Positions 1 to 7,380 of a stretch of 32,957 nucleotides of DNA are shown here, in pieces. How positions within the stretch are numbered: position 1 is the stretch's first letter; the number at the start of each line of letters is the position of its first letter. Origin of the DNA: an uncultured Ruminococcus sp. (GTDB lineage Bacteria > Bacillota > Clostridia > Oscillospirales > Ruminococcaceae); the NCBI GenBank assembly GCA_937898375.1, contig CALEJX010000125.1:1-32957 (forward strand). Direction: 5' to 3'. The notes beneath the pieces are model-generated. The model ran no database searches. It was not told where the DNA came from and saw nothing but the letters and a program-made list of their open reading frames with translations. The position numbers were made by a program, and so were the translations under genes.

Positions 1-243
1 GCAGACAGATCATTCACATTCATCACCAAGACTCCTCCGGCAGCAGTTCTCATCAAGAAGGCTTGCAAGATCGAGTCAGGTTCCGGTGTTCCTAACAAGA
101 CTAAGGTCGCAACTATCACAAAAGAGCAGCTTCAGAAGATAGCTGAGCAGAAGATGCCTGACCTGAACGCAGCAAACATCGAGAGTGCTATGAGCATGAT
201 CGCTGGTACTTGCCGTTCAATGGGCGTTGTAGTTGAGGACTAA
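1..243 (+). CDS. rplK: 50S ribosomal protein L11, C-terminal part (5' end outside window)
   Basis: The frame is open from the first base and encodes the last 80 residues of L11, which is normally about 141 residues. It begins in the FTFITKTPPAAVLIKKA segment that leads into the C-terminal domain. This domain binds the GTPase-associated region of 23S rRNA, where L11 helps elongation factors work. The gene ends at TAA 104 nt before rplA, the usual rplK-rplA pairing. The start codon and N-terminal domain are not visible. Confidence 0.95.
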   Translation, partial: ADRSFTFITKTPPAAVLIKKACKIESGSGVPNKTKVATITKEQLQKIAEQKMPDLNAANIESAMSMIAGTCRSMGVVVED

Positions 244-274
244 TCAATCGTACTGTGCATTCATGCACGGCAAT

Positions 275-328
275 GGTGGGAGGAATTTTCCGCTAACCGA
301 CTAGATATTCACTGTCGGTATTACCACT
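275..328 (+). promoter_or_regulatory. Candidate L1 autoregulatory site in the rplK-rplA gap
   Basis: GGTGGGAGG (275-283) faces TACCAC (322-327). GTGG 276-279 can pair with CCAC 324-327 to close a domain. Inside it, ACCGAC (296-301) pairs with GTCGGT (314-319). From memory, E. coli 23S rRNA carries GGUGGGAGG and AUACCAC on the two strands of the L1-stalk helix, so this stretch looks like a copy of the L1 binding site. It lies just before the rplA ribosome binding site (333-339), which suits translational feedback by L1. The fold and the function are inferred. Confidence 0.5.
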
Positions 329-347
329 TAATGAGGAGGAAATATTA

Positions 348-1043
348 ATGAAACATGGCAAGAAGTATGTTGACAGCTTCAAGGCTATCGACAAGGCTAA
401 GCAATATGACGCTCCTGAGGCTCTGGAACTTGCAGCTAAGGGTGCTAAGGCGAAGTTTGATGAAACTATCGAGCTTCACATTCGTCTGGGTGTTGACTCA
501 AGACACGCTGATCAGCAGGTAAGAGGTGCTGTTGTACTTCCAAACGGAACTGGTAAGTCTGTAAAGGTTTGCGTATTCTGTAAGGAAGACAAGTACGAGG
601 CTGCTAAGGCAGCTGGCGCTGACTATGTTGGCGGCATGGATCTCGTTGAGAAGATCACAAAGGAAAACTGGATGGATTTCGACGTTGTAGTTGCTTCACC
701 TGACATGATGGGTGTTGTAGGACGTCTTGGTAAGATCCTCGGACCTAGAGGACTTATGCCAAACCCAAAGGCAGGAACTGTTACTCCTGACGTAGCTAAG
801 GCTGTTACAGACGCTAAGGCTGGTAAGATCGAGTATCGTCTTGACAAGACAAATATCATTCACTGCCCTATCGGTAAGGCTTCATTCGGTGTTGAGAAGC
901 TCGAGCAGAACTTCAACACACTTATCGACGCTGTTGTAAAGGCTAAGCCAGCTGCTGCTAAGGGTCAGTACCTTAAGAGCGTAGTTGTAGCTTCTACAAT
1001 GGGCCCTGGTATCAAGATCAGCACTGCTAAGTACGGCAACTAA
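348..1043 (+). CDS. rplA: 50S ribosomal protein L1
   Basis: The product is 231 residues, the usual length for L1, which forms the mobile L1 stalk that moves deacylated tRNA out of the E site. The family block GRLGKILGPRGLMPNPK is present near residues 125-141. The ATG follows a strong GAGGAGG with good spacing. In many bacteria L1 also represses its own mRNA, and a matching RNA fold lies just upstream. A terminator follows directly, so the transcript ends here and does not continue into rplJ-rplL as in many relatives. Confidence 0.97.
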   Translation: MKHGKKYVDSFKAIDKAKQYDAPEALELAAKGAKAKFDETIELHIRLGVDSRHADQQVRGAVVLPNGTGKSVKVCVFCKEDKYEAAKAAGADYVGGMDLVEKITKENWMDFDVVVASPDMMGVVGRLGKILGPRGLMPNPKAGTVTPDVAKAVTDAKAGKIEYRLDKTNIIHCPIGKASFGVEKLEQNFNTLIDAVVKAKPAAAKGQYLKSVVVASTMGPGIKISTAKYGN

Positions 1044-1071
1044 TTTTGGTATTAGATAAATATTGATTTTC

Positions 1072-1106
1072 AAAGGAACTTGTGCTTTGGCATGAGTTCC
1101 TTTTTT
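1072..1106 (+). terminator. Rho-independent terminator after rplA
   Basis: AAAGGAACT (1072-1080) pairs perfectly with AGTTCCTTT (1095-1103) across a 14-nt loop, and a run of T follows to 1106. It closes the rplK-rplA transcript. Confidence 0.85.
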
Positions 1107-1199
1107 ATGTATTCCTATAATTTGAACTACCCATGTTCAAATATTTGCATTATCAAGAAAATTTAACAAAAAAATTTTTAAAGTAATCGTTTTACCCTG

Positions 1200-1227
1200 T
1201 TGCATTATTTTTTCTATGTGTTATAAT
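1200..1227 (+). promoter_or_regulatory. Promoter of the alpha-galactosidase gene
   Basis: TTGCAT (1200-1205) and TATAAT (1222-1227) are 16 bp apart. A TG one base before the -10 box (1219-1220) makes it an extended -10 promoter. Transcription would start near 1234, giving a short leader. Confidence 0.7.
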
Positions 1228-1269
1228 ATCAATTGAGCCGCAAGGTTCAGATTTTTGCAAGGAGTGATA

Positions 1270-3483
1270 ATTATCAATATCTTTTACAACGAAAAAGACA
1301 AGGCTTTCAAGCTGAGAGCCAATAATACAGACTATATGATGAAGGTCTGCGAGGAGGGCTACCTCGCCCACGTTTACTATGGAAATAAAGTTCCTGACGA
1401 GGATCTGACCTACCTCCTCCGTCTTGACGAAAGCCCTTTTACACCTGCCACTAATGACCGTGACAGAGCAAGCTTTATGGATACACTGCCTTTCGAGTAT
1501 CCATGCTTCGGTCTTGGCGACTACAGAGAGTCTGCATTCAAGATAATGGACGCTAATGGTATGTCGACTTGCGACCTGAGATATGTTTCTCATAAAATGT
1601 ATGAGGGCAAGCCAAAGCTTGAGGGCCTGCCTGCTACTTTCGCTACAGAGGAGAGCGGCTGTTCAACTTTGGAGATAACAATGTATGATAAATATGCTGA
1701 CATAGAAGTCGTTCTTATTTACACGGCTTTTGATAAGCTTGACGTTATCACACGTTCTGCTGTTATCACAAACAAGGGCGAAAAGCCTTTTAAGATAACA
1801 AGAGCGCTTTCAGCTTGCGTTGATTTTGATACAGACAAAATGGATATGATAACACTCAACGGCTCATGGGCTAGAGAAAGAGCTGTTGAAAGATGCAGGC
1901 TTCACCACGCTAAACAGCTTGTTGACTCCTGCAAGGGCGAGTCATCTCATCAGAACAACCCGTTCGTTGCTCTTTGTGACAATAATGCTGACGAGGACAA
2001 GGGCGAGGTTTTCGGCTTCAACTTTGTTTACTCAGGAAACTTCTATGCTCAGGCAGAAGTTACACAGCATAAGAAAACTCGTTTTCTTATGGGTATAAAT
2101 CCTCTGGACTTTGAGTGGCTGCTTGAAAAGGGCGAAAGCTTCACTTGCCCTGAGGTCGTAATGGTACACTCAGACGAGGGTATAGGCAAAATGTCAAGAA
2201 CTTTCCATGACCTCTATAGAAACAATCTTATCAGAGGCGAGTATAAGGACAAAAGACGTCCGATACTCATTAATAACTGGGAGGCTACTTACTTTAACTT
2301 CGATACTGACAAGCTTATCGATATCGCAAAGGAAGCTTCAAAGCTTGGTATAGAAATGCTCGTTATGGACGACGGCTGGTTCGGTCACAGAGATGCGGAC
2401 AATTCTTCACTGGGCGATTGGTTCGTTTATGAGAAGAAACTTAAGGGCGGTCTTAAATATCTCGTTGACGAGGTAAACAAGCTTGGCATGAAGTTCGGCA
2501 TTTGGTTCGAGCCTGAGATGATATCCCCTGACTCTGAGCTTTATAAGGCTCACCCTGATTGGGCAATTCAGGTCAAGGGCAGACCTTTGACACTTTGCAG
2601 AGAGCAGTATGTTCTTGACTATTCAAGAAAAGAAGTCAGAGATCATGTTTACGGCATGATGAGAAAAATTCTCGACAGCGCAAATATCGAGTACATCAAG
2701 TGGGATATGAACAGACAGCTTACAGAAGTTGGCTCAACTACCCTCCCTGCAGAAAGACAGAGAGAGCTTTGGCACAGATATGTTCTTGGCGTTTATGACC
2801 TTATGGACAGGCTTACAACAGATTATCCTCATATCCTGCTGGAGAACTGCTCAGGCGGCGGAGCAAGATTTGACCCTGGTATGCTCTACTACAGCCCACA
2901 GATCTGGTGCTCTGACGATACAGACGCTATCGAAAGACTTAAGATACAGCATGGCACTTCAATGTGCTATCCATGCTCAGCAATGGGTGCGCACGTTTCC
3001 GATTGCCCTAACCACACAGTTGGCAGAAACACTCCTTTCAAGACAAGAGGTCACGTTGCTATGGTGGGTACATTCGGATATGAGCTTGACGTTACAAGAA
3101 TACCTCAGGAGGACAGAGACGCTATCCCTGCACAAATAGAGGAGTTCAACAAGTTCAACAAGCTTGTAAGAACAGGCGACCACTACAGAATAGGCAATAT
3201 GTTCGAGGACAACACTTGGGACGCTTGGGAGTTCGTTGCAAAGGACAAGAGCGAAGCACTCTTTGAGTTCGTTCAGGTGCTTGGCAGACCAAACGAGAGA
3301 TCAAGACGTATCAAGCTCAAAGGTCTTGAAGCTGACGCTTACTATTATGAGGAGAACGAGCCTGACAAGAAGATATCAGGTGCGGCACTTATGAATGCTG
3401 GTATCAACATCGCAAAGATATGGAACGGCGACGGACTTTACGGCGACTTCTGCTCAAAGATACTCCATTTCATAAAGGCGTAA
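1270..3483 (+). CDS. Alpha-galactosidase, glycoside hydrolase family 36
   Basis: About 737 residues, typical of bacterial GH36 enzymes, which release alpha-1,6-linked galactose from raffinose-type sugars or galactomannan oligosaccharides. No signal peptide is seen, so it should act in the cytoplasm on imported sugars. The nucleophile motif is IKWDMNR (Asp about 479) and the acid/base motif is CSDDTDA (Asp about 549), spaced 70 residues apart as I recall for the Geobacillus enzyme (478 and 548). The LMVDDGWFG-like block (MLVMDDGWFG) and ENCSGGGARFD are also present. The start is uncertain. The frame opens at TTG 1255, but the ribosome binding site AAGGAG lies at 1259-1264, so TTG 1255 and GTG 1264 sit in or before it. 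ATT 1270 has the best spacing and gives the family-like N-terminus INIFYNEKDK. Confidence 0.9.
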   Translation: MINIFYNEKDKAFKLRANNTDYMMKVCEEGYLAHVYYGNKVPDEDLTYLLRLDESPFTPATNDRDRASFMDTLPFEYPCFGLGDYRESAFKIMDANGMSTCDLRYVSHKMYEGKPKLEGLPATFATEESGCSTLEITMYDKYADIEVVLIYTAFDKLDVITRSAVITNKGEKPFKITRALSACVDFDTDKMDMITLNGSWARERAVERCRLHHAKQLVDSCKGESSHQNNPFVALCDNNADEDKGEVFGFNFVYSGNFYAQAEVTQHKKTRFLMGINPLDFEWLLEKGESFTCPEVVMVHSDEGIGKMSRTFHDLYRNNLIRGEYKDKRRPILINNWEATYFNFDTDKLIDIAKEASKLGIEMLVMDDGWFGHRDADNSSLGDWFVYEKKLKGGLKYLVDEVNKLGMKFGIWFEPEMISPDSELYKAHPDWAIQVKGRPLTLCREQYVLDYSRKEVRDHVYGMMRKILDSANIEYIKWDMNRQLTEVGSTTLPAERQRELWHRYVLGVYDLMDRLTTDYPHILLENCSGGGARFDPGMLYYSPQIWCSDDTDAIERLKIQHGTSMCYPCSAMGAHVSDCPNHTVGRNTPFKTRGHVAMVGTFGYELDVTRIPQEDRDAIPAQIEEFNKFNKLVRTGDHYRIGNMFEDNTWDAWEFVAKDKSEALFEFVQVLGRPNERSRRIKLKGLEADAYYYEENEPDKKISGAALMNAGINIAKIWNGDGLYGDFCSKILHFIKA

Positions 3484-3527
3484 AATTATCGAGCTGTGGT
3501 AAGGTGAGATAAATATTAGACAAACTA

Positions 3528-3556
3528 TTGACAATTTGAAAGTAATGTAGTACAAT
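3528..3556 (+). promoter_or_regulatory. Promoter of the GH74 gene, flanked by an inverted repeat
   Basis: TTGACA (3528-3533) and TACAAT (3551-3556) are spaced by exactly 17 bp. ACTATTG (3524-3530) and CAATAGT (3553-3559) form an inverted repeat over the two promoter boxes, a plausible operator. The transcription start would be near 3563, leaving a leader of about 100 nt. Confidence 0.75.
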
Positions 3557-3586
3557 AGTCTTAAATAGTATTAAAATAAGTTCAAA

Positions 3587-3617
3587 TTTTAAAGGCGGAT
3601 ATATTCCGCCTTTAAAA
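3587..3617 (+). promoter_or_regulatory. Hairpin in the GH74 leader
   Basis: A 13-bp perfect stem (3587-3599 with 3605-3617) closes a 5-nt loop in the leader, between the promoter and the ribosome binding site. Its GC-rich core is followed by only three T and then A, so it is at best a weak terminator on the plus strand. It could be an attenuator or an mRNA-stabilising structure. Confidence 0.5.
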
Positions 3618-3660
3618 AACACAGGTATGTAAACGAATACAGCTTATAAGGAGAAATTTT

Positions 3661-5949
3661 ATGAAGCTAAAAAAGTTAATGGCAGTGGCTTGTGCCGCAG
3701 CCCTTACAGTGACAGCTTTCGCAGGCTGCTCAAAGAAGAACGATTCCTCAAGCGGCTCTGACAGCAAGGGCGGCACTACAAAGGAATACTACAACGCTCA
3801 GCCTGTTGACACTGGTTGGGAGTGGGGAAACGTCGAGATAGTTGACGGCGGTTTTATCCCTGACGTGATCTATAACCCTACAGAGGAGGGGCTTATATAC
3901 GCTAGGACCGATATGGGCGGCGCTTATAAGTATAATAAGGATACTCAGCGCTGGGAGTGCATAACAGATTGCTTTGGCGGTGACGATTGGAACTACAACG
4001 GCACAGAGAGCCTTGCAACTGACCCTGTTGAGCCAAACAGAGTTTATCTTGCGGCGGGTACATACTCCACAAGCAACGGCGCAATATTTGCTTCTGACGA
4101 TTACGGCAAGAACTGGACTATCTGCGAAATGCCTTTCGGTATGGGCGGTAACGAGGTCGGAAGAGGCTGCGGCGAAAGACTTCAGGTAGATCCTAACGAT
4201 AACTCTATACTCTACTTTGGCTCCAGAGCTGACGGACTTTGGAAGTCCACAGACTATGGCGCAACATGGAACGAGGTAACTTCATTCCCTACAAAGGGCG
4301 GATATACTGAGGACGGATATTCTATCGGTCTGACATTCGTGGCATTCGATAAGTCAAGCTCTGAAAAGGGTCAGGCAACAAAGACTATCATTGTGGGCTC
4401 AGCAGGAACACAGGGGGATTACCTCTATCGTTCTGACGACGCAGGGGAAACTTGGACAGCTATCCCTAATCCAAAGGCTGAGGCTACAGGCGACAAGACA
4501 GAGAAGCTCAAGCCTTGTCAGGGCGAGATATCTTCTGACGGATATCTCTATTCAACATGGTCTTACAAGGTAGGACCTAATGGCGCTTCTGACGGAGCAG
4601 TTCAGAAGTATAACCTTAAAACAGGCGAGTGGACAGAGATAACTCCTGAGAGATCCTATACTTGCGGTTACAATGGTATCTCAGTAAACCCTAACGACCC
4701 TAACATGATAGTATGCACAACTCTTGACCTTTGGGCATACTTCGACAATCTTTTCGTTTCCTATGACGGAGGCGAAACTTGGAACGGCATTTGGAGCTGT
4801 GACGAAAACGGCAAAGAGGTAAACAACTTTAACCTTGATATAAGCAATGCTCCTTGGCTGGATTGGCAGGGACAGCTCAAACCGGGCTGGTGGATGACCG
4901 GCGTTGCTATCAACCCATTCAACCCTGATGAAGTTCTTTACACAACCGGCGCAACTATCTTCGGCACATCAAATCTCTCAAAGATAAAAGACGAGCCTGT
5001 TGACATAAGCGTAAAGGCAATGGGCGTTGAAATGACAGCTATCTTCGATTTTGTTTCACCTCTTGATAACGGCGAGGGTACTCCTGAGCTTTATTCCACA
5101 ATGGGCGACCTTTACGGCTTCCGTCATGACGATGTAACAAAAGCTCCGCAGGAGCATTACGGCGACTTCAAGGCAACTTCTATCGATTGTGCAGCACAGG
5201 ACTATAAGATAGTAGTAAGAGCAACTGATGACGGCGACGGCTCTGTTTACTATTCAACAGACGCAGCTGAAACATGGCAGGCAGTGGAAACTCTCCCAGA
5301 GGGCGTTGAAAAGAAAGCGGGCGGCACGGCTAAGCTTTCCGCTGACGGCAAGACTATTTTCTATCAGAGCGGCACAACAGGCGTTGCTGCAGCAGTAACA
5401 AGCGATTTCGGCAAAACATGGACAACCTGCGAGGGACTTCCTGCCGGTGCGATAATAGAAACTGATAAGGTAAACCCTGACAAGTTCTACGGCTCATATG
5501 ACGGAACATTCTATATGAGTACAGACGGCGGAAAGACTTTCAGCCCTATAGCAAATATGCTTGTTTCAGCTACATCTATCAAGGCTTGTCCTGATACTGA
5601 GGGCGACCTTTGGATAGCAGTTGGCGCAGGCGGCGTTTATTATCTGGATACTGCAACAGGCACACTTGCTCCTACATCTCAGGACGTTACACAGTGTGAC
5701 GCTATCGGTCTTGGCAAGGCTGAAAAAGACGGCGACTATATGGCGCTCTACATGATGGGCGAAGCAAACGGCGATGGCTATGGAATTTATATGTCAGCCG
5801 ACAAGGGCGTAACATGGAAGAGAATAAATGATGACACAGAGAAGTGGGGCAACGTGAGAAAGATAATCAGCGGCGACCCTAAGACCTACGGCAGAGTTTA
5901 TGTAGGCACTGACGGACGTGGTATCATAATGGGCAACGTTAAGCAGTAA
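3661..5949 (+). CDS. Surface lipoprotein xyloglucanase, glycoside hydrolase family 74
   Basis: 762 residues. Residues 1-23 are a lipoprotein signal peptide ending in the lipobox FAGC (Cys23), then a Ser/Gly/Asp-rich linker (24-42). The rest is a GH74 double beta-propeller that cuts the beta-1,4-glucan backbone of xyloglucan. Asp84 in ARTDMGGAY and Asp483 in MGDLYGF are the probable catalytic pair, about 400 residues apart as in characterised members. Asp-box motifs that mark propeller blades recur: SDDYGKNW, STDYGATW, SDDAGETW, SYDGGETW, STDAAETW, TSDFGKTW, STDGGKTF, SADKGVTW. There is no dockerin or carbohydrate-binding module, so it should be lipid-anchored on the membrane outer face, not part of a cellulosome. 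Start ATG follows AAGGAG. The gene appears monocistronic. Confidence 0.92.
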   Translation: MKLKKLMAVACAAALTVTAFAGCSKKNDSSSGSDSKGGTTKEYYNAQPVDTGWEWGNVEIVDGGFIPDVIYNPTEEGLIYARTDMGGAYKYNKDTQRWECITDCFGGDDWNYNGTESLATDPVEPNRVYLAAGTYSTSNGAIFASDDYGKNWTICEMPFGMGGNEVGRGCGERLQVDPNDNSILYFGSRADGLWKSTDYGATWNEVTSFPTKGGYTEDGYSIGLTFVAFDKSSSEKGQATKTIIVGSAGTQGDYLYRSDDAGETWTAIPNPKAEATGDKTEKLKPCQGEISSDGYLYSTWSYKVGPNGASDGAVQKYNLKTGEWTEITPERSYTCGYNGISVNPNDPNMIVCTTLDLWAYFDNLFVSYDGGETWNGIWSCDENGKEVNNFNLDISNAPWLDWQGQLKPGWWMTGVAINPFNPDEVLYTTGATIFGTSNLSKIKDEPVDISVKAMGVEMTAIFDFVSPLDNGEGTPELYSTMGDLYGFRHDDVTKAPQEHYGDFKATSIDCAAQDYKIVVRATDDGDGSVYYSTDAAETWQAVETLPEGVEKKAGGTAKLSADGKTIFYQSGTTGVAAAVTSDFGKTWTTCEGLPAGAIIETDKVNPDKFYGSYDGTFYMSTDGGKTFSPIANMLVSATSIKACPDTEGDLWIAVGAGGVYYLDTATGTLAPTSQDVTQCDAIGLGKAEKDGDYMALYMMGEANGDGYGIYMSADKGVTWKRINDDTEKWGNVRKIISGDPKTYGRVYVGTDGRGIIMGNVKQ

Positions 5950-5962
5950 AATGCTTTTATAA

Positions 5963-5994
5963 AAAAGAGCGGTACGAAAATGTGCCGCTCTTTT
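5963..5994 (+). terminator. Terminator after the GH74 gene
   Basis: A 13-bp stem with one G-T wobble has left arm 5963-5975 and right arm 5982-5994. It has a short A-rich loop and ends in a T-rich tract (TTTTGTTTT). Confidence 0.85.
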
Positions 5995-6033
5995 GTTTTG
6001 GATAATTATATGGGGTGGAAATGTCTAAATATC

Positions 6034-6055
6034 GGGACGTCGAGGGCGCTGTCCC
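6034..6055. repeat. Dispersed intergenic repeat, short copy
   Basis: The stretch GGGACGTCGAGGGCGCTGTC followed by CC matches the left part of the repeat at 6871-6893 with only four differences over the compared bases. Its ends GGGAC and GTCCC can pair. It lies in the gap between converging genes. Confidence 0.55.
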
Positions 6056-6079
6056 ATATACTAAAAGAATGGGCGCAAA

Positions 6080-6106
6080 AAAACGCCGAACATTTCTGCT
6101 CGGCGG
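6080..6106 (-). terminator. Terminator of the small secreted-protein gene (minus strand)
   Basis: Read on the minus strand, CGCCGA and TCGGCG (6100-6105 and 6084-6089 on the plus strand) form a stem followed by seven T. It lies 13 nt beyond the stop codon of the minus-strand gene. Confidence 0.75.
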
Positions 6107-6118
6107 TAGAGGTTACTA

Positions 6119-6469
6119 TTAAAGCGGTGTATCGTCGCCTATTATAGTTGATTCGATAACAGGGTCGGTATAAGACGGAAATTCAGGTGCAGCAGATGAA
6201 GGACCGCTAGGCTCATTTCCGCCGCTGAACCAATCAGCAACATAGCAAATTGCAAGAGGAACTTCCTCCTCGTCAATAGAGATCTGATCGTCAAGGTCAA
6301 CAAAGAATGACCTTGCGAGAGGAACTTCATCTTCTTGTATCTCCATTGTGACGCCAGTGTCTTCATATGTTTCAAGCTTAGGGGTAGTATTGCCGCCTGA
6401 GAAAGCAACTATACCGCCGCAAATAACTATTGCCATTGCACCAACGGCTGCTAATATTTTTTTCATCAT
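6119..6469 (-). CDS. Small secreted protein with three acidic (V/T)PL motifs, function unknown
   Basis: 116 residues. Residues 1-24 form a hydrophobic N-terminal signal or anchor segment (KK, then AAVGAMAIVICGGIVAF). Cys17 is not in a good lipobox because Ile precedes it. The mature part is acidic and contains IQEDEVPLA (44-52), IDEEEVPLA (65-73) and a C-terminal IIGDDTPL (109-116), three versions of one motif. A Gly/Ser/Pro-rich stretch (82-98) lies before the last copy. I do not recognise the family. It has its own good promoter, a ribosome binding site (AAGGAATGAGG region) and a terminator, so it is a real single-gene unit. Two ATG codons stand in tandem at the start, so translation may begin at either. 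Confidence 0.75.
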   Translation of the reverse strand: MMKKILAAVGAMAIVICGGIVAFSGGNTTPKLETYEDTGVTMEIQEDEVPLARSFFVDLDDQISIDEEEVPLAICYVADWFSGGNEPSGPSSAAPEFPSYTDPVIESTIIGDDTPL

Positions 6470-6536
6470 AAACCCTCATTCCTTTCTGAATGTTAAAAGT
6501 ACGAAAGACAGCGTACCTAGGCGTTTTTCTGTATTC

Positions 6537-6565
6537 ATGATAGCACACTGTATGTGCAATGTCAA
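6537..6565 (-). promoter_or_regulatory. Promoter of the small secreted-protein gene
   Basis: On the minus strand TTGACA (plus 6560-6565) and TATCAT (plus 6537-6542) are 17 bp apart. A short inverted repeat GTACG/CGTAC (6499-6503, 6512-6516) lies in the leader. Confidence 0.75.
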
Positions 6566-6708
6566 TAGATAATGGCGATAAAACAAAGAAATTTAGTACA
6601 ATGTTAATAAAATTATCTTTGGCTTGTATAAGTGGATAAAATATGGGAGCAGGATTTTTGTGCATTATTATAACAAATCTTAAAAACAGCTTAAAGAGTG
6701 ACAAATGC

Positions 6709-6737
6709 TTGCATTTTGTGCAGATATTTGTTATTAT
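6709..6737 (+). promoter_or_regulatory. Orphan promoter with no clear gene behind it
   Basis: TTGCAT (6709-6714) and TATTAT (6732-6737) are 17 bp apart. Downstream there is only a doubtful frame at 6784-6912 that would start at CTG behind AAAGGG and runs into the repeat at 6871. Confidence 0.4.
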
Positions 6738-6783
6738 GTTATTGTAAGAACAAATAAGAAGATACAGACAACAGAAAGGGACG

Positions 6784-6912
6784 CTGAAACGTAAAAAAAG
6801 GTCAAGGCGTATTATAATAATGACAACGTGGCGTAATATGCAAATTTTGTGTAACGTGACACAGCAAAATGGTACGTCGAGGACGCCGTCCCCTACAACA
6901 TACCTCTTGTAG
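6784..6912 (+). pseudogene. Possible gene remnant running into a repeat
   Basis: A frame of 42 codons starts at CTG 6784, behind an AGAAAGGG that could be a ribosome binding site. It begins LKRKKRSRRIIIMTTW, which looks like the basic start of a membrane or secreted protein. From 6871 the frame is read out of the dispersed repeat and stops at TAG 6910-6912. This fits a gene truncated by the repeat and with a mutated start, but chance is also possible. Confidence 0.2.
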
Positions 6913-6940
6913 GGGCGACCTTTGGTCGCCCGTTTTTTTT
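6871..6940. repeat. Dispersed intergenic repeat, composite copy with terminator-like end
   Basis: The left part resembles the copy at 6034. The middle holds CCCTACAA and TTGTAGGG facing each other. The right part is a perfect hairpin, GGGCGACC (6913-6920) with GGTCGCCC (6924-6931), followed by eight T. The right part also matches, in inverted orientation, the copy at 23489-23513. The T-run hairpin could stop transcription on the plus strand ahead of the S10 promoter. Confidence 0.65.
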
Positions 6941-7128
6941 GGTGATAGCAAAATTATTGCGATAAATAGTAGCGTTTTACTCTGCTAAAGCCCCGAAAAT
7001 ACAGGTTTTGCGGCGAATATGAATAAAATGTAGCGGTAAATGATACTCATAGTGAAATTTATGCAATGTGTATAGAAATATACTGAAAAATCAGCAAAAG
7101 TTCTATACTGTAATTTGTCTGTAACCGC

Positions 7129-7157
7129 TTGCAAATGGGGTAAAAGTAGTGTATAAT
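7129..7157 (+). promoter_or_regulatory. Promoter of the S10-spc-alpha operon
   Basis: TTGCAA (7129-7134) and a perfect TATAAT (7152-7157) are 17 bp apart. It is the only convincing promoter before rpsJ, so the transcript should start near 7164 and carry a leader of about 430 nt. Confidence 0.75.
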
Positions 7158-7380
7158 AATACTTGCGTGACTGCACAGTGTATTTAATGTACACGATGAT
7201 GATATGCGATGAAGCGGAAGGTTGCTGACAGTTGGTCAGGTAATTTCCGTGGAGTATGTCCGATTTTAAACCGGGCGACTGTTAATACCGAACACAGTAT
7301 GTGCTTATGCTTCTTGCGATAGCGGACAAGGTCTGCTTTAGCGTGAGTATGTGTGATGCTGTGTGCGCTGTTTTCTGAGT

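Noticed and set aside
623..859. Open frame antisense to rplA, and many similar antisense frames inside ribosomal genes
   Set aside because: They lie wholly within well-identified genes on the other strand, have no ribosome binding site and show no recognisable protein family.
6378..6704. 108-codon minus-strand frame over the promoter of the small secreted gene
   Set aside because: It covers the clear promoter and start of the real gene in another frame, and the protein has no recognisable features.
6941..7128. Possible small RNA or gene in the AT-rich stretch before the S10 promoter
   Set aside because: No stem with T-run, promoter or credible coding frame could be found there.
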